Shown one piece after another: positions 35,695 to 46,570 of a stretch of DNA of 64,000 nt. The DNA comes from Melitaea cinxia (Eukaryota > Arthropoda > Insecta > Lepidoptera > Nymphalidae): positions 14,438,501 through 14,502,500 of the forward strand of contig NC_059399.1 in the NCBI RefSeq assembly GCF_905220565.1. The letters are read 5' to 3'. Positions within the stretch are counted from its first letter, which is position 1; each line of letters begins with the position of its first letter. The notes below the pieces were generated by a model, which worked only from the letters and a program-made list of their open reading frames with translations, was not told the DNA's origin and did no database searches. A program made the translations under genes and the position numbers.

Positions 35695-36290
35695 AAGATG
35701 GCCGCTGCTACAAAATGGCGGATAATTTATGTTTTATTAATCCCATCAATATGGGTATCAAATGAAAGGGCTCAACAAGCAGAATACAATATACTATAAA
35801 AAATTGAAAACCAAGATGGCGGCCGCTACAAAATGGCGGATAACGTAGGTTTTATCAATCCCATCAATATGGGTATCAAATGAAAGGGCTCAACAAGCAG
35901 AATACAATATACTATAAAAAATTGAAATACAAGATGGCGGCCGCTACAAAATGGCGGATAACGTAGGTTTTATCGATCCCATCAGTATGGGTATCAAATG
36001 AAAGTGCTCAACCAGTATAATCAATGTACTATATAAAATTAAAATCCAAGATGGCGGCCTCTACAAAATGGCGGATAACTTAGGTTTTATCAATCCCATC
36101 AACATGAGTATCAAATGAAAGGTCTCAACAAGTAGAATACAATTTACTATGCAAAATTGAAATCTAAGCTGGCCGCCGCTACCAAATGTCTGATAACAAT
36201 TTTTTATCAATCCCACCAATATGGGTATCAAATAAAAGGGCTTGACAAGAAGAATACAGTGCACTATACAACCTCAATATTTAAGATGGG
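35695..36290 (+). repeat. 118-bp tandem array, five units
   Basis: Units start at 35695, 35813, 35931, 36048 and 36166, with a stub at 36283 (spacing 117-118). Each has AAGATGGCGGCCGC(T)ACAAAATGGCGGATAA, a TTTTATCAATCCCATCAATAT block, GGGTATCAAATGAAAGGGCT and a (C)AACAAG..AATACAAT block. The first three units are very similar, the last two more diverged. The minus-strand frame at 36061-36264 is a by-product of the repetition. Confidence 0.9.
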
Positions 36291-36352
36291 CCTTGCAATA
36301 ATGAAGCACTAAATGAATTAAACAGAATGCGAAATAAAAACTAAAAACTAGA

Positions 36353-37116
36353 AAATAAAAATAGGTAAAAAAACTTTTTAAGTTAAACGGTTTTATGTTA
36401 AACATACATTGCAATGTTTAAGATAAATGTACTAAAAACCAAAAAATAATAAAATAGATACAGTCGTGGGAATTATAAACATATGCATAGACTAGACTAA
36501 AATAAAACCGTGGGGCACGTCAATTGTCTACAAATTATCGACTTAATGTGCGATAGAAGTATCGTTTAATTCGTCGTTAAAATAGGCAGTTGGCCCGCAG
36601 ACGGTGAAGAAATTACTTACTATTTTCTTGCTCATGGAAATTCCAATAGTTATACACTCTATGTAAATAAAAGAGATGTTTCAACTAGTTTATCGTTGGA
36701 CATTCACACTGTTGGCTGGCGAGGAATCGTTTCTGCTCGTAGTTTGTCTTTAATCGACAAAACATATGATAAAAGTACTACTCGCTCACCACTATGAAAC
36801 CCTAAAACTCGCTTATAATCGAGCTTGCTAGCTTGTTTCCACATTCTAGCCCTACTTATCACACGTCCATCGTTGTCGGTTGAACAGCTGCCTAATTATA
36901 GTGTAACATTACAAAACAAACATTTTAATCAACGATTGTAGACAATTGACGTGCCCCACGGTTTTATTTTAGTCTAGTCTATGCATATGTTTATAATTCC
37001 CACGACTGTATCTATTTTATTATTTTTTGGTTTTTAGTACATTTATCTTAAACATTGCAATGTATGTTTAACATAAAACCGTTTAACTTAAAAAGTTTTT
37101 TTACCTATTTTTATTT
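36353..37116. mobile_element. 764-bp palindromic element with perfect 181-bp arms
   Basis: The left arm 36353-36533 and right arm 36936-37116 are exact reverse complements across 181 bp, compared base by base, and enclose a 402-bp unique spacer. The arms begin AAATAAAAATAGGTAAAAAA and end GGCACGTCAATTGTCTACAA. Such long identical inverted arms fit a foldback-type DNA element, an inverted duplication, or a locus giving hairpin RNA. No clear target duplication flanks it and no transposase is present. Confidence 0.85.
36570..36797 (+). other. 75-codon open stretch in the palindrome spacer
   Basis: Between an in-frame TAA and a TGA the plus strand stays open for 75 codons without an ATG, including GSWPADGEEITYYFLAHG and SLDIHTVGWRGIVSARSL. 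The composition is more protein-like than the neighbouring AT-rich frames, but I recognise no family. It may be a captured exon fragment or chance. Confidence 0.25.
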
Positions 37117-37136
37117 ACTTAATAATGAGTCAATTT

Positions 37137-37300
37137 AACGACGACGACGCGTTGGCGCAACGGTCATAGCACTGGTTTGTGGCTGTTGCGCTGGCGGTTG
37201 CCGGTTCGATCCCCACACATGACAAACATTTGTATTGGCCATACAGATGTTTGCCGTGGTCTGGGTGTTTGTGCAGCACTTGTGGGTCAACAAACAGACA
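37137..37300 (+). mobile_element. Metulj-like SINE head, 3' part replaced
   Basis: GACGCGTTGGCGCAACGG (A-box region), CCGGTTCGATCCCC (B box), GTATTGGCCATACAGATG and GTGGTCTGGGTGTTTGTGCAG. The normal SINE body then stops at GTGGGTC and turns into AACAAACAGACAG..CAGACCGACAG, the CAGA-rich sequence seen at the end of the 39252 repeat. Confidence 0.75.
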
Positions 37301-38292
37301 GTCAGGCAGACCGACAGTATACAAAAATTATAAAAAATGTTATTTTGATATATGTAGCGTGTATACATACATATGAATTTGGTTAAAAGCAATTATTTAA
37401 TATCACAAACAGATACTCCAATTTTATTTGTATAGGATTAATGTAATAAAGAACAATAAAGTGTCGATGACATATTTATACCTATATTTTATTAAAGAAC
37501 ACAATTATCATCGTGTTTATAAAGCTTTACAGCGCCGGCATTGTTGTTTTAAAATAATATCATTTAAAGATAATACAATTTTGGTGATTAACATAATTAT
37601 CTCTTCACATACGTTCATAACCTTCAAATAATAATTACTTTCTGAAGTCATATAAAAGAAAATATTTATTATTTTTTATATGTAGGTATATCTATCTTAA
37701 TGGGTATCAAATGTTATAAAAATATAATTTAAAATGTCTAATGACAATTCAAACACGACAAGCGATAGACATCTCAAATAATAATATCACGTTGGATGAT
37801 GTCAATTTTGTTACATAAGCGAATGTATTAATGACAATAGGTAAACTTGTATGGAGGCACAACACTTTTTTGTCAAGCAAATTTCACGTCAATTTTCAAA
37901 GAGATAAGTTCTAAAGTCTTATGTGCAGATATGTAAAAACAAAGGCTTTTACAGTAGTAATGTACAGTAGTATTTATTCAACATAAACAAAATCGCACTT
38001 TTAGTGTTGGTCGAATGTAATCATTATTTCTTTTAGATTAAGAATTATATTGAATTATTTTTATTTTTTTGTAATGATTATAGATAAGTATAAGATAAAA
38101 TTGTTTTATTATTTGGCTATTTTGAATACGATTACAAAGTAAAGATACTGATCACGGATGGTATAAGAATTTTTTTTTTAAGTTATCTTGCTTTTGTAAT
38201 TTATACGAATACATTTTTAATGCACGTTCTTTAGGATTTAGAGCTAATTAAGTCATTGTCTACGTATACATTCAATTTAATACTTACGCTAC
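37301..38292. other. intergenic AT-rich sequence
   Basis: Begins with the tail shared with 39428-39560 (AAAAATTATAAAAAA..ATATGTA..CGTGTATACATACATATGAATTT). After about 37440 nothing is recognised. Confidence 0.4.
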
Positions 38293-38375
38293 GCTTCAGC
38301 CTGTAATATCCCAGAGCTGGGCATAGGCCTCTTTCTCCATGTAGGAGAAGGATGAGAGCTTAATTCACCACGCTT
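38293..38375 (-). repeat. Metulj-like SINE tail fragment
   Basis: TTCAGCCTGTAATATCCCAG..GGGCATAGGCCTCTTTCTCC..CACCACGCTT is the 3' end of the SINE in reverse. Confidence 0.75.
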
Positions 38376-38699
38376 GAATAAATACTGAATGCTGTAAAAT
38401 ATATTAAAAAAGAGATCAACTTAGACAGCAATAATAAAGCAAGTTTTGAACCCCTAATTATGGATATTATCTTAGTGTGCAGCAAATAACGGATAAAACG
38501 ACACTTAAACTTACGTTATTTTAAATTTCCCAGTCAGTATTTACTAGATAATATTTAAATATATTCGAAAAAATAATTTAGTTTAAATGTAATAAACACT
38601 TTTTATTCTAAACGTAAAAATTAAGAAAAAACTTAGATTACGTTTATTTGACAAGTATTTTAAATTTACATTTAAAAGGAAAACTATAAATAAACACAC
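38376..38699. other. intergenic AT-rich sequence
   Basis: Nothing recognised. Confidence 0.4.
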
Positions 38700-39010
38700 A
38701 TACACAAATCCAAGTCGTCCAATGCTTGATGTAGGCCTCACCAATTAAGCTCGTGCCAATCATCCCGACCGCAATACCCATCCAGCCTCCACCAGTAATC
38801 AATATAGCCGAGAATAGTGGAGCTGCCAGGAACTAAGGGCCGAAATTTATGGCGCGTACTCATGAGTTTTGCCCATAGTCACCACGATGCTACTAGTGTT
38901 TTGTGTATTTGAAAGCCAGCTGTTTGACGGCTATTCCGCCATCCGTCGTTTTCACCAGTTCCAAAATGGTATCCACCCACGAATAGAGGGGAGAGGGGAG
39001 GTACTATATT
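38700..39010 (+). repeat. rA repeat with foreign segment
   Basis: TAGGCCTCAC at 38733 and then TGGCGCGTACTCATGAGTTTTG, CCCATAGTCACCACGATGCT, AAAGCCAGCTGTTTGACGGC and GGGGAGAGGGG follow rA order. Between them about 38742-38840 is not rA; on the minus strand it is open (starting VPGSSTILGYIDYWWRLDGY, ending at a TGA) but unassigned. Confidence 0.6.
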
Positions 39011-39251
39011 CTAAACTGCCGATTGCAATGTAATATCTTGATGAATTTCATGTAAATTTATTTAACGTGAGCAACGTGACTATACGATAAATACTAGCGT
39101 CGTCATATCATTTACAAGGAATAAAGGAAGGAAATTTAAAATAATAATAACTAACACTACTTCCTTCTTAAGTTTCATAAACAATTGATAAATGTTCTTA
39201 TGCACTTAATAACCTTGTATTAGATATACGAATTAAAATTTTATATTAGTA
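39011..39251. other. intergenic AT-rich sequence
   Basis: Nothing recognised. Confidence 0.4.
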
Positions 39252-39424
39252 CTAGCTGTGCTCGCGACTTCGCCCGCGTGGAATTTAACAAAATATATAT
39301 TGTTCAATTCGCAGTTATAAAAAAATCTATAATAATAGTAGCATAAGTTACTCCTTATTACATCAGCTATCTGCCAGTGAAAGTCCCGTTAAAATCGGTT
39401 CAACCGTTTCAGAGATTACCCGGA

Positions 39425-39455
<31 letters not shown>

Positions 39456-39575
39456 AAAATTATAAAAAAAAAAAAATATTTTTGTATATGTACCGTGTAT
39501 ACATACATATGAATTTAGTAAGAAGCGGTTATTTTTATATTACAAACAGACACTCCAATTTTATTTATTTATATA
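39252..39575 (+). repeat. rH-like repeat with (GACA)n run
   Basis: Starts TACTAGCTGTGCTCGCGACTTCGCCCGCGTGGAA, then TTAAAATCGGTTCAACCGTT and AACAAACAGACAGACAGACA (seven CAGA-type units at 39428-39455), ending in AAAATTATAAAAAAA. It is a sister family of rH rather than the same subfamily. Confidence 0.7.
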
Positions 39576-40653
39576 GATGATATTTCAATAAACAAACATA
39601 CGATTACAGTTTTCTATTAGTAAAGATATTAAAATAAACGCAACATAAACCATGAGTGGAAAGTTCCAGTAGTGAACTGAATGATTTTAAAATTTAAATT
39701 GTATTGCCTCGGCACCTACTCCGACTGTTCAATAGACACATTATAAACATTACATCGAATGACAATCAGACGAATCCTGTTATACGGTAGGAATGCACTA
39801 TACTTACTAGTCTAGAGATGTCGAGTTTTTTGTAAATATGACAATTTAATTACGAGCTTAACAGTTATTAGGTATTGTTTTCTTCTCTTACTCTGATAAA
39901 TTCTTAGAATTCTAATATCAGTAACTGATACTATTAGATATAATTCGAAATAATTTAATATCCGAAACCAAAACTTAAACTGAAATAACATTAGACGGTG
40001 AGTAGTCCAACAGTTAATCACTTAATTTTCTGATCATCATAGCGCGTGATTGGTACTTCAAAATATATCTGCAAGGGTCAAAGTAGTGGTTTACTGGTTA
40101 CATATCTGCGTTTAAGAGATGTTGAATTCACTTCAAGTTTTTTGCAGATATGAGTTTTAAAAAAAAGTGCGAATCGGTTAACACTATTGCGTACACTATT
40201 AACCATAGGGTGGGCAACAGTTAGCCAAGGTATAATTATTACATAAAAAACAATTTGTATTGTATAAAAATTAATATTTTAGTGCTTAAAACTCTCAACA
40301 ATTGACTTACAACAAATTATTAGGTTACTTTATAATAGCACGGTTCTGTCTCAACGTTGTAAATACTAAAACGGAAATTTTTTTAAATTATGTGGGTACT
40401 TAAGATTATAACTATAAAAACTAAGTAAGTATTCTCAAGCGAAAACTAGTAATCTTTTGTTAATTTTAAGTAAATACCTAAGTTAATTTTTTTTGGGATT
40501 GTGGGTTTTTCACCCCCCTCCCCCCCCGCACAACTATTTTCGTGTAAACCCCGTTGTTACAGAGATATCGTGGTTGAAGTTTTGAGGTTAAATTTATAAA
40601 TCGGAAAAAATTAACCTACCACCATTGAGGTTAGGATAACGCTTGGCTACGGC
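39576..40653. other. intergenic AT-rich sequence
   Basis: Nothing recognised except a C-run at about 40514-40528. Confidence 0.4.
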
Positions 40654-41097
40654 GCTGCGGGAAGTGCAGCCCTTCCGCCCTTGCGTGCGAAGGCACGCTC
40701 ACTCATGCTCCGTTCCGCAGCCGCTCCTCTACGCATTCGTTCGCGCGCTTTCGCACGGCGGGCGAGGGCTGCCCTGCCTCCGCGCCTCCGGTGGCTCCGG
40801 TTTAAAAAAAACACTATAGGGGTAGGGCAGACCAAGACCATATGGACAGTGGGGTGCTCCGATTCGGTTTTGGGTATTTTTCGAATTTCTATACCTATAT
40901 TCTAGCACGCAATGCTACTAATTTTATTAGAATATTATGTCTGACGCGTTATTTTGTTTAAAAGTGTCTATTTGTCAGTCGTTAAAGGTCAGTTCATATT
41001 GTATTTTGATCTTTCAGTAAATATCGTTTTTACGTAAATTTGTTCGAAAATAACGTGTGAAAGTCGCAGATCGGAGCATGAGTACACTTCCCGCAGC
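40654..41097. other. GC island bounded by a 13-bp inverted pair
   Basis: GCTGCGGGAAGTG at 40654-40666 has its exact complement at 41085-41097. The first 150 bp (40654-40805) are strikingly GC-rich with many GCG motifs; the rest is ordinary. It may be a TIR element or a CpG-rich regulatory island. The frames on both strands (Arg/Ala-rich) reflect the base composition. Confidence 0.35.
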
Positions 41098-41934
41098 ATC
41101 GGAAGAAATAATAAAAATTTAACCTCCCCCTAATAAATTAGTCAACTGTGATGTACATAATAGCCCTTATCTGTATCCAAAATGTCATATCCATAATATA
41201 ATCTCTGCACTACGCTGCCGTCTAGTGACGTCGAATATTTTGTCGATATCGACAATTTAGTAACCTCAGCATTCACTATAGAAAAGATTCATTAAAACGT
41301 CGATGTGAATACATACATTTTAGATAGAACTAAGTAGATATAAACAAGTTACTTTACTAACCTCTTATCGTGTTGAGTTTTTGTCGATAATTTAATTACT
41401 TTTCCATTCCACCATCTGCGAATAGGTATTCATTAGTTGTTTGGCGTACTGACAACAGTAACTATCAGCAAGCTTTTAGGTTTAAAGATTATTTATTCTC
41501 ATAAAGACAAATAATATCACTTACATGAGAACATAATTTAAAACATAAACAAACAATTAACAGAACATTCGTTGTCGTACTTACATTTTTCAATTGTAAA
41601 AATAATACACAAATAAATCACTGAACACAACCCAAACCAGATACCCCGAATCAACAACACCACGACTTGAAACTAACTACATATTATATATTCCATTCTA
41701 CATATGTACATACTTAAACAGATATTTTTGTAACAATATAATTATACAGTCGCTTTTTAAATAGATTGAATGACTCAATATTTTTTTGTTGTTATTCGAA
41801 AATGTTTTTATTATTATTATTTAAGTATAATATTTAGTATTCTTTTTTTTTTGTTTTCTTCAGCTTTTTACAAATATGAACATAAATATTAAATTATCGA
41901 TAACGTCTTCATTTCATTCCTTGTATTGCTTGCC
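41098..41934. other. intergenic AT-rich sequence
   Basis: Nothing recognised. Confidence 0.4.
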
Positions 41935-42235
41935 CCCTCTCTTCCCGTGGGTGTCGTAAGAGGCGACTAAGGGATAACAAGGTTCCACAACCACCTTGGA
42001 ACTCAAGAAGCCGACCGATGGCGGGATAACCATCCAACTGCTGGCTTTGAAATACTCAGGCCGAAGACGGGCAGCAGCGTCTTCGGTGCGACAAAGCCAG
42101 TACTGCGGTCACCAACCCGCCTGCCCAGCGTGGTGACTATGGGCAAAACACATGAGTTCACGTTTTATTTTTGCGTAAACTTGTGGAGGCCTATGTCCAG
42201 CAGTGGACTGTATAGGCTGTAATGATGATGATGAT
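41935..42235 (-). repeat. rA repeat, most complete copy
   Basis: Read on the minus strand: ATTACAGCCTATACAGTCCA, CTGCTGGACATAGGCCTCC, CATGTGTTTTGCCCATAGTC, ACCACGCTGGGCAGGCGGGT, GACAAAGCC-type block, GCAGTTGGATGGTTATCCCG and TAGTCGCCTCTTACGACACC, ending CGGGAAGAGAGGGGG. A (GAT)n run flanks its start. Confidence 0.8.
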
Positions 42236-42790
42236 ATGATTGCTTATAAAATTAAAGGAGAAATATATTGTATTAATAGTTATTTGAAAGTTTCCTTTTA
42301 TATTATATACTAGTATAATAAACGCTTTTATAAAGTTACTTATCGTATCTTTAATCTATGTATTAATTTCAATGTGCTTATTACGAAAGTGGACGTATAT
42401 AGACATATAATTATGTGATATTTTGATAAAGCATTACAAGTAAAATAAAAAGCAATTGGTTCTTTAATTATATGCATAGCATAAAATATATTATTCGTAA
42501 CATTTTTCTTTGTTACCAGCTAATTACTAATTTGTCTCTAAATTTTTAAAAACTAAATATTAATATATTTTTTTTACTTATCTATTTACATGTCTTTCTA
42601 ATTAACGAAAAAATTACATTAATTTATTTAAAAGTTATAATCGTATATTGAATTTAATCACATTTATCTGTAAGTACCATCGTTATCGTTTCTATAAAAT
42701 TTTAATTTCGATAAATTGTTGTAATATTAGTATTTCAATAATATAATTGGTATTTCAATAATATTGTTATTAAATTTGTACTCCACTAAG
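42236..42790. other. intergenic AT-rich sequence
   Basis: Nothing recognised. Confidence 0.4.
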
Positions 42791-42960
42791 GTGGTAAACC
42801 TATGGACCGTCCGACGGTAAACAGCGTAGCATATGGACGCCTGCCATGTCAGAATATTGCAAGCGCTTTACTAAGGCCCAACCCTCCCTGGCTACTTTTC
42901 TCACTAAAGGAATACAGCACTGCTAGAAAGCAATACTATTTGACTGTGATCTTCTGCTCC
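42791..42960 (+). repeat. rD repeat, diverged fragment
   Basis: GGTAAAC..CGTAGCATATGGACGCCTGCC, GCAAGCGCTTTACTAAGGCCC, GGAATACAGCACTGCTAGAAAGC and GACTGTGATCTTCTG keep rD block order. Confidence 0.6.
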
Positions 42961-43071
42961 AAATTAAAAATACAATAAAATAAAATGATAATAAAATGGT
43001 ATAAGATATGATTAATGTATTTGTAGTGAACAATAAAGTATTAATAAGTAATATATAATATATATTTTTAC

Positions 43072-43370
43072 CTGTTGCGCTGGCGGTTGCGGGTTCGATC
43101 TCCGCACATGACAAACATTTGTATTGGCTATACAGATGTTTGCCGTTGTCTGGGTGTTTGTGCTGTCCTTTTGAGTACCGTGCCTCGAAGAGCACGTTAA
43201 GCCGTCGGTCCCGGTTGTTATCATGTACACCTGATAGTGATCGTTACTCATAGTAGGGAATATATCCGCCAACCCGCATTGGAGCAGCGTGGTGGATTAA
43301 GCTCTGATCCTTCTCTTAGTTGGGGAAAGAGGCCTATGCCCAATAGTGGAATATTACAGGCTGAAGCAAA
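43072..43370 (+). mobile_element. Metulj-like SINE, 5'-shortened
   Basis: Starts within the head at GTTGCGCTGGCGGTTGCGGG, B box GGTTCGATCTCC, then the full body and tail GGCCTATGCCCAATAGTGGAATATTACAGGCTGAAGC. The A box region is missing. Confidence 0.85.
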
Positions 43371-44407
43371 TAATTATGGTAATAGTGGACAATTCAATTT
43401 ATTTCATGGCTTTCGATATTGGTAGGCTGATATAGAGTGGTAGTTCATAAGACAAAAATGTTTTACTTTTAACGTTAAAACCTGTAATCCACGATGGACT
43501 TTTTATAATACCGTTGGCCTTTGTGACCAATTCCATTTTGACTTGATAGACATTCCTATTTATAACTATCAAAAACTTGATATCTATACATATATTAATA
43601 CGTGAAGCAAAAATTGAGTTTGAAATTTCGTATACGTATAGTTATTATAGATAAGGAGTGCAGAATGCTAATATTTCTTTTAATTATGCAGAAACATATA
43701 CTAAATCAATTTAAAAAAAAATTACACACACTACCATGTATATGATACACACACGCTTATTATATACCTATAAACGCATATTTAGTCTTTTGTTAACTGT
43801 CTAAGTTTGTAGTCAATTTAAAAATTTTAAAAAAAGGTTCTTTATTTTCATAATTTTTTGGTTTTCTTTGCTGGTTGAATTTTCTTGAATGGTTGAATTG
43901 CGACCTCCGGGCGACTAATAGTTTAAATAATCATTACATTCTTCGGAAATTTTGTGCACATTTTACCTTATTTCATTCATACATTCAAGATATGCAAAAA
44001 CATTAGACATCGGTAGTGATAACGGCAATATAACGGCCATTTAATAAGTTTTAAAAAAATATGATTGTGACATTAACTAGGAAGTAAGGTCATGATCAAA
44101 AGTCAATAAGAATTCTATTATCGCTTATGTAATTACTTTAAAAAAAACACTGACCTACTTAGTAAACATAATTTACATTAAACTCGTGATAAATCAAGCT
44201 GAAATTTATTTAAATATTTTTAAATTTAAAGAAAATTTGGAAAGGAACACAAAAAAAATTATTATGCATAATGAACTTACACAAATAAAAAAAAATTTGA
44301 ACAGGTTTCGATAAGAAATACAACATGGCTTTAGATAGTGACTAAGTAACGGAAGTGATGTAAGAATTATTTTTAAATATATAATTAAATAGAAACAGAC
44401 ATCTTTT
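43371..44407. other. intergenic AT-rich sequence
   Basis: Nothing recognised. Confidence 0.4.
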
Positions 44408-44763
44408 ATTATAATTGTGTTTGCAGGCAAAAGATAAATAACGAGTTCAATTATAGCGACAAGTAATACAACGAAGGAAGACGAAAAAATAGTCAAGTAA
44501 ATACGCATTATTAAAGATTACTCCAAAATTTGTAATCAAATCGTGATGAAATTTAAATGTGACCACATGATAAACATCAGCTTTCGATTAAATTAAAAAT
44601 CATTAAAATCGGTACACACAGTAAAAAGTTATGCAGATTTTCGAGAGTTTCCCTCGATTTCTCTGGGATCCCTTCATCAGATCTTAGTTTCCTTATCATG
44701 GTCATCCAAAAAAAGAATCATCAGAATCAGTTCATAAACGATAAGTTATCCCCGAACATACAT

Positions 44764-44825
<62 letters not shown>

Positions 44826-44846
44826 GAAGTATGAAGTCGGTTAAAA
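44408..44846 (+). repeat. rC repeat with (CA)n(TA)n run
   Basis: ATAATTGTGTTTGCAGGC, CGACAAGTAATACAACG, AATCATTAAAATCGGTACAC, CCTTCATCAGATCTTAG and GATAAGTTATCCCCGAACAT, then (CA)n(TA)n at 44764-44821 and GAAGTCGGTTAAAAAA. The GTCGAATTGAGAACC block just before the end has been lost in the expanded run. Confidence 0.8.
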
Positions 44847-45092
44847 AATAAAATGTACCCTATAATCATATGTACGTGTTTATTGTGGACTAAAACTCCC
44901 TAAATAAAGCAAACACATCGAGATGGGGACACCCTAATTACCTAGCGATATAAAGCATACTTTGGTACTTTGTGATCTATTCTCATACAAACTAAATATT
45001 TAAAAAAATAAAACATAAAAATCAGTAGAGAAGTGCGGTCAAGAAGTACCATCCATCCATACCATCGGAAATATGCGATTTTTATACATTAA

Positions 45093-45535
45093 CTAGCGAT
45101 CCGCCCCGGCTTCGCAAGGGTGCCTTGCTGATACTAAATATACTACAGAATATCTTTATTTATAGTATGAAGCTAGCTTATAGCATGGTTATTAACATAA
45201 TAACAACATACAAATATGACTCGTTAGATTACACGTTGTTACAGAATGCGTTGAAGAAATAAAGGTTCACTGCTCTTTCCCCGTAGGTGATAGCGTGATA
45301 ATTTGTAGCCTATATGTTGGCCCGACTTCTTAATAGTATTCGTGCCAAATTTGAAGTAAATCCATGCAGTACTTTTTAAGTTTATCCCGGACATACATAC
45401 AGACAAACAGACAAAAATTCTAAAAACTATATTTTTGGCTTCGGTATCGATTGTAGATCACACCCTAAGTATTCTTTTAAAAAAATATTCAATGTACATT
45501 TTTGACTTTCCTACCATTTTATTATATGTATAGAT
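45093..45535 (+). repeat. rH repeat, full copy
   Basis: AACTAGCGATCCGCCCCGGC..TTCGCAAGGGTGC, then TTATTAACATAATAACAACA, GAATGCGTTGAAGAAATAAAGG, CCATGCAGTACTTTTTAAG, CAGACAAACAGACAAAAATT and TATTATATGTATAG. It corresponds along its length to 5219-5632 on the other strand. Confidence 0.8.
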
Positions 45536-45689
45536 AACAAAACAAAATCGAGAAATTAAAATACATTAAATTATTGACTGCATTGTATCCATGCAGAGGT
45601 ACGTAGAAATAAACGTTAACTTAGTTGTACATCAGCGATTCCCAAGTCGCTCTAGTCTCGTTGTGCGTGTGCCATCTACCTATGCCCTA

Positions 45690-45960
45690 ATAACCGCGGT
45701 TTGAGGAATCGATTCCCGCTCGAGATTGTATGAATATTTCTTTTCGGTTTGGATGTCTGTCCTTGTGGGTCTCCCCACCGTGCCTCGGAGAGCACGTTAA
45801 GCTGTCGGTCCCGGTCGTTATCCTATACACCAGATAGTTATAGTTACTTATTGGTAGTAGGAAATGTATTCACCAACGTGCAGCGGATCAGCGAAGTGGA
45901 TTAAGCTCCTATCCTCTCCTACATGGAGAATATAGCCTATAGAATGTTAAAGACTGTAAC
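45690..45960 (+). mobile_element. Metulj-like SINE, old diverged copy
   Basis: B box GAATCGATTCCC, then CTTGTGGGTCTCCCCACCGT, CCTCGGAGAGCACGTTAAGC, GGTAGTAGGAAATGTATTC, GATCAGCGAAGTGGATTAAG. The tail is much changed (AGAATGTTAAAGACTG). Confidence 0.7.
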
Positions 45961-46109
45961 TTGACCGGTTTCCAAACTGAGGTACGCGTATCCCTGGGGG
46001 TACACGCGTTCCTAATGCGGGTACGGGAAAATTATTTTATTTATTTTTAATGGTAAATAATTCTTACTGAAAAGCTAAAATAGTTGACTTATATAAAATG
46101 TATTATTAT

Positions 46110-46570
46110 GCTACTGCTACTGTACGTTTCCAAGTGTGGGTAGGACGGCCACGTTTCCTTTTCTATTGTGGTGTCCATTCTATGGCTTGGCTTGGAATTT
46201 GGTTGGGGACTTTTCTTAGTGTGTGGCCTATCCAAGCCCGCTTGCGGCGTATTATTTGGAATTTGATCGGCGACTTGGAGCGATATGGATACGATAGTTC
46301 TTCATTAGCAATATTTTCGGGTCAGTAGAGATGCCTTAAGCAGACGGTCGACGAAGACCTATACGCCTTAAGTGATGTCTTTGTTGACACTCCACGTATC
46401 GGACCCGTAAAGCAGCACAGTGTTCACGTTAGAGCAAAAGATTTCTAATTTCACTCCTCGAGTCAGTTTTCTGGACCGCCAAAAGGGCCCCAATTGCGCC
46501 AAGGTCACCCGGGTTTTGGCTAGCCTAGATGTGATGTTCTCTGCTGTTCCTCCAGTTTCTGACATGCTGC
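46110..46570 (-). pseudogene. RTE-type LINE, C-terminal reverse transcriptase remnant
   Basis: Minus strand 46368-46565 encodes SETGGTAENITSRLAKTRV..FWRSRKLTRGVKLEIF and VLLYGSDTWSV, the segment after the YADD motif in lepidopteran RTE-like endonuclease/reverse transcriptases. After stops and a frame change, 46115-46250 continues with IRRRKRAWIGHTLRKV and, past an in-frame TAG, KRKRGRPTHTWKR, the conserved C-terminal IRRRxxxWIGHTLRK / KRGRPxxTW signature. No catalytic part is present. Dead fragment. Confidence 0.8.

Noticed and set aside
35695..36290. CRISPR-like array because of regular spacing
   Set aside because: Units are contiguous 118-bp tandem repeats without unique spacers, and the genome is eukaryotic.
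40647..40905. Arg/Ala-rich frames on both strands
   Set aside because: Direct result of the GCG-rich island; no start, splice or homology support.
46098..46328. 76-codon plus-strand frame with Trp-rich sequence
   Set aside because: Antisense shadow of the RTE-type C-terminal remnant.
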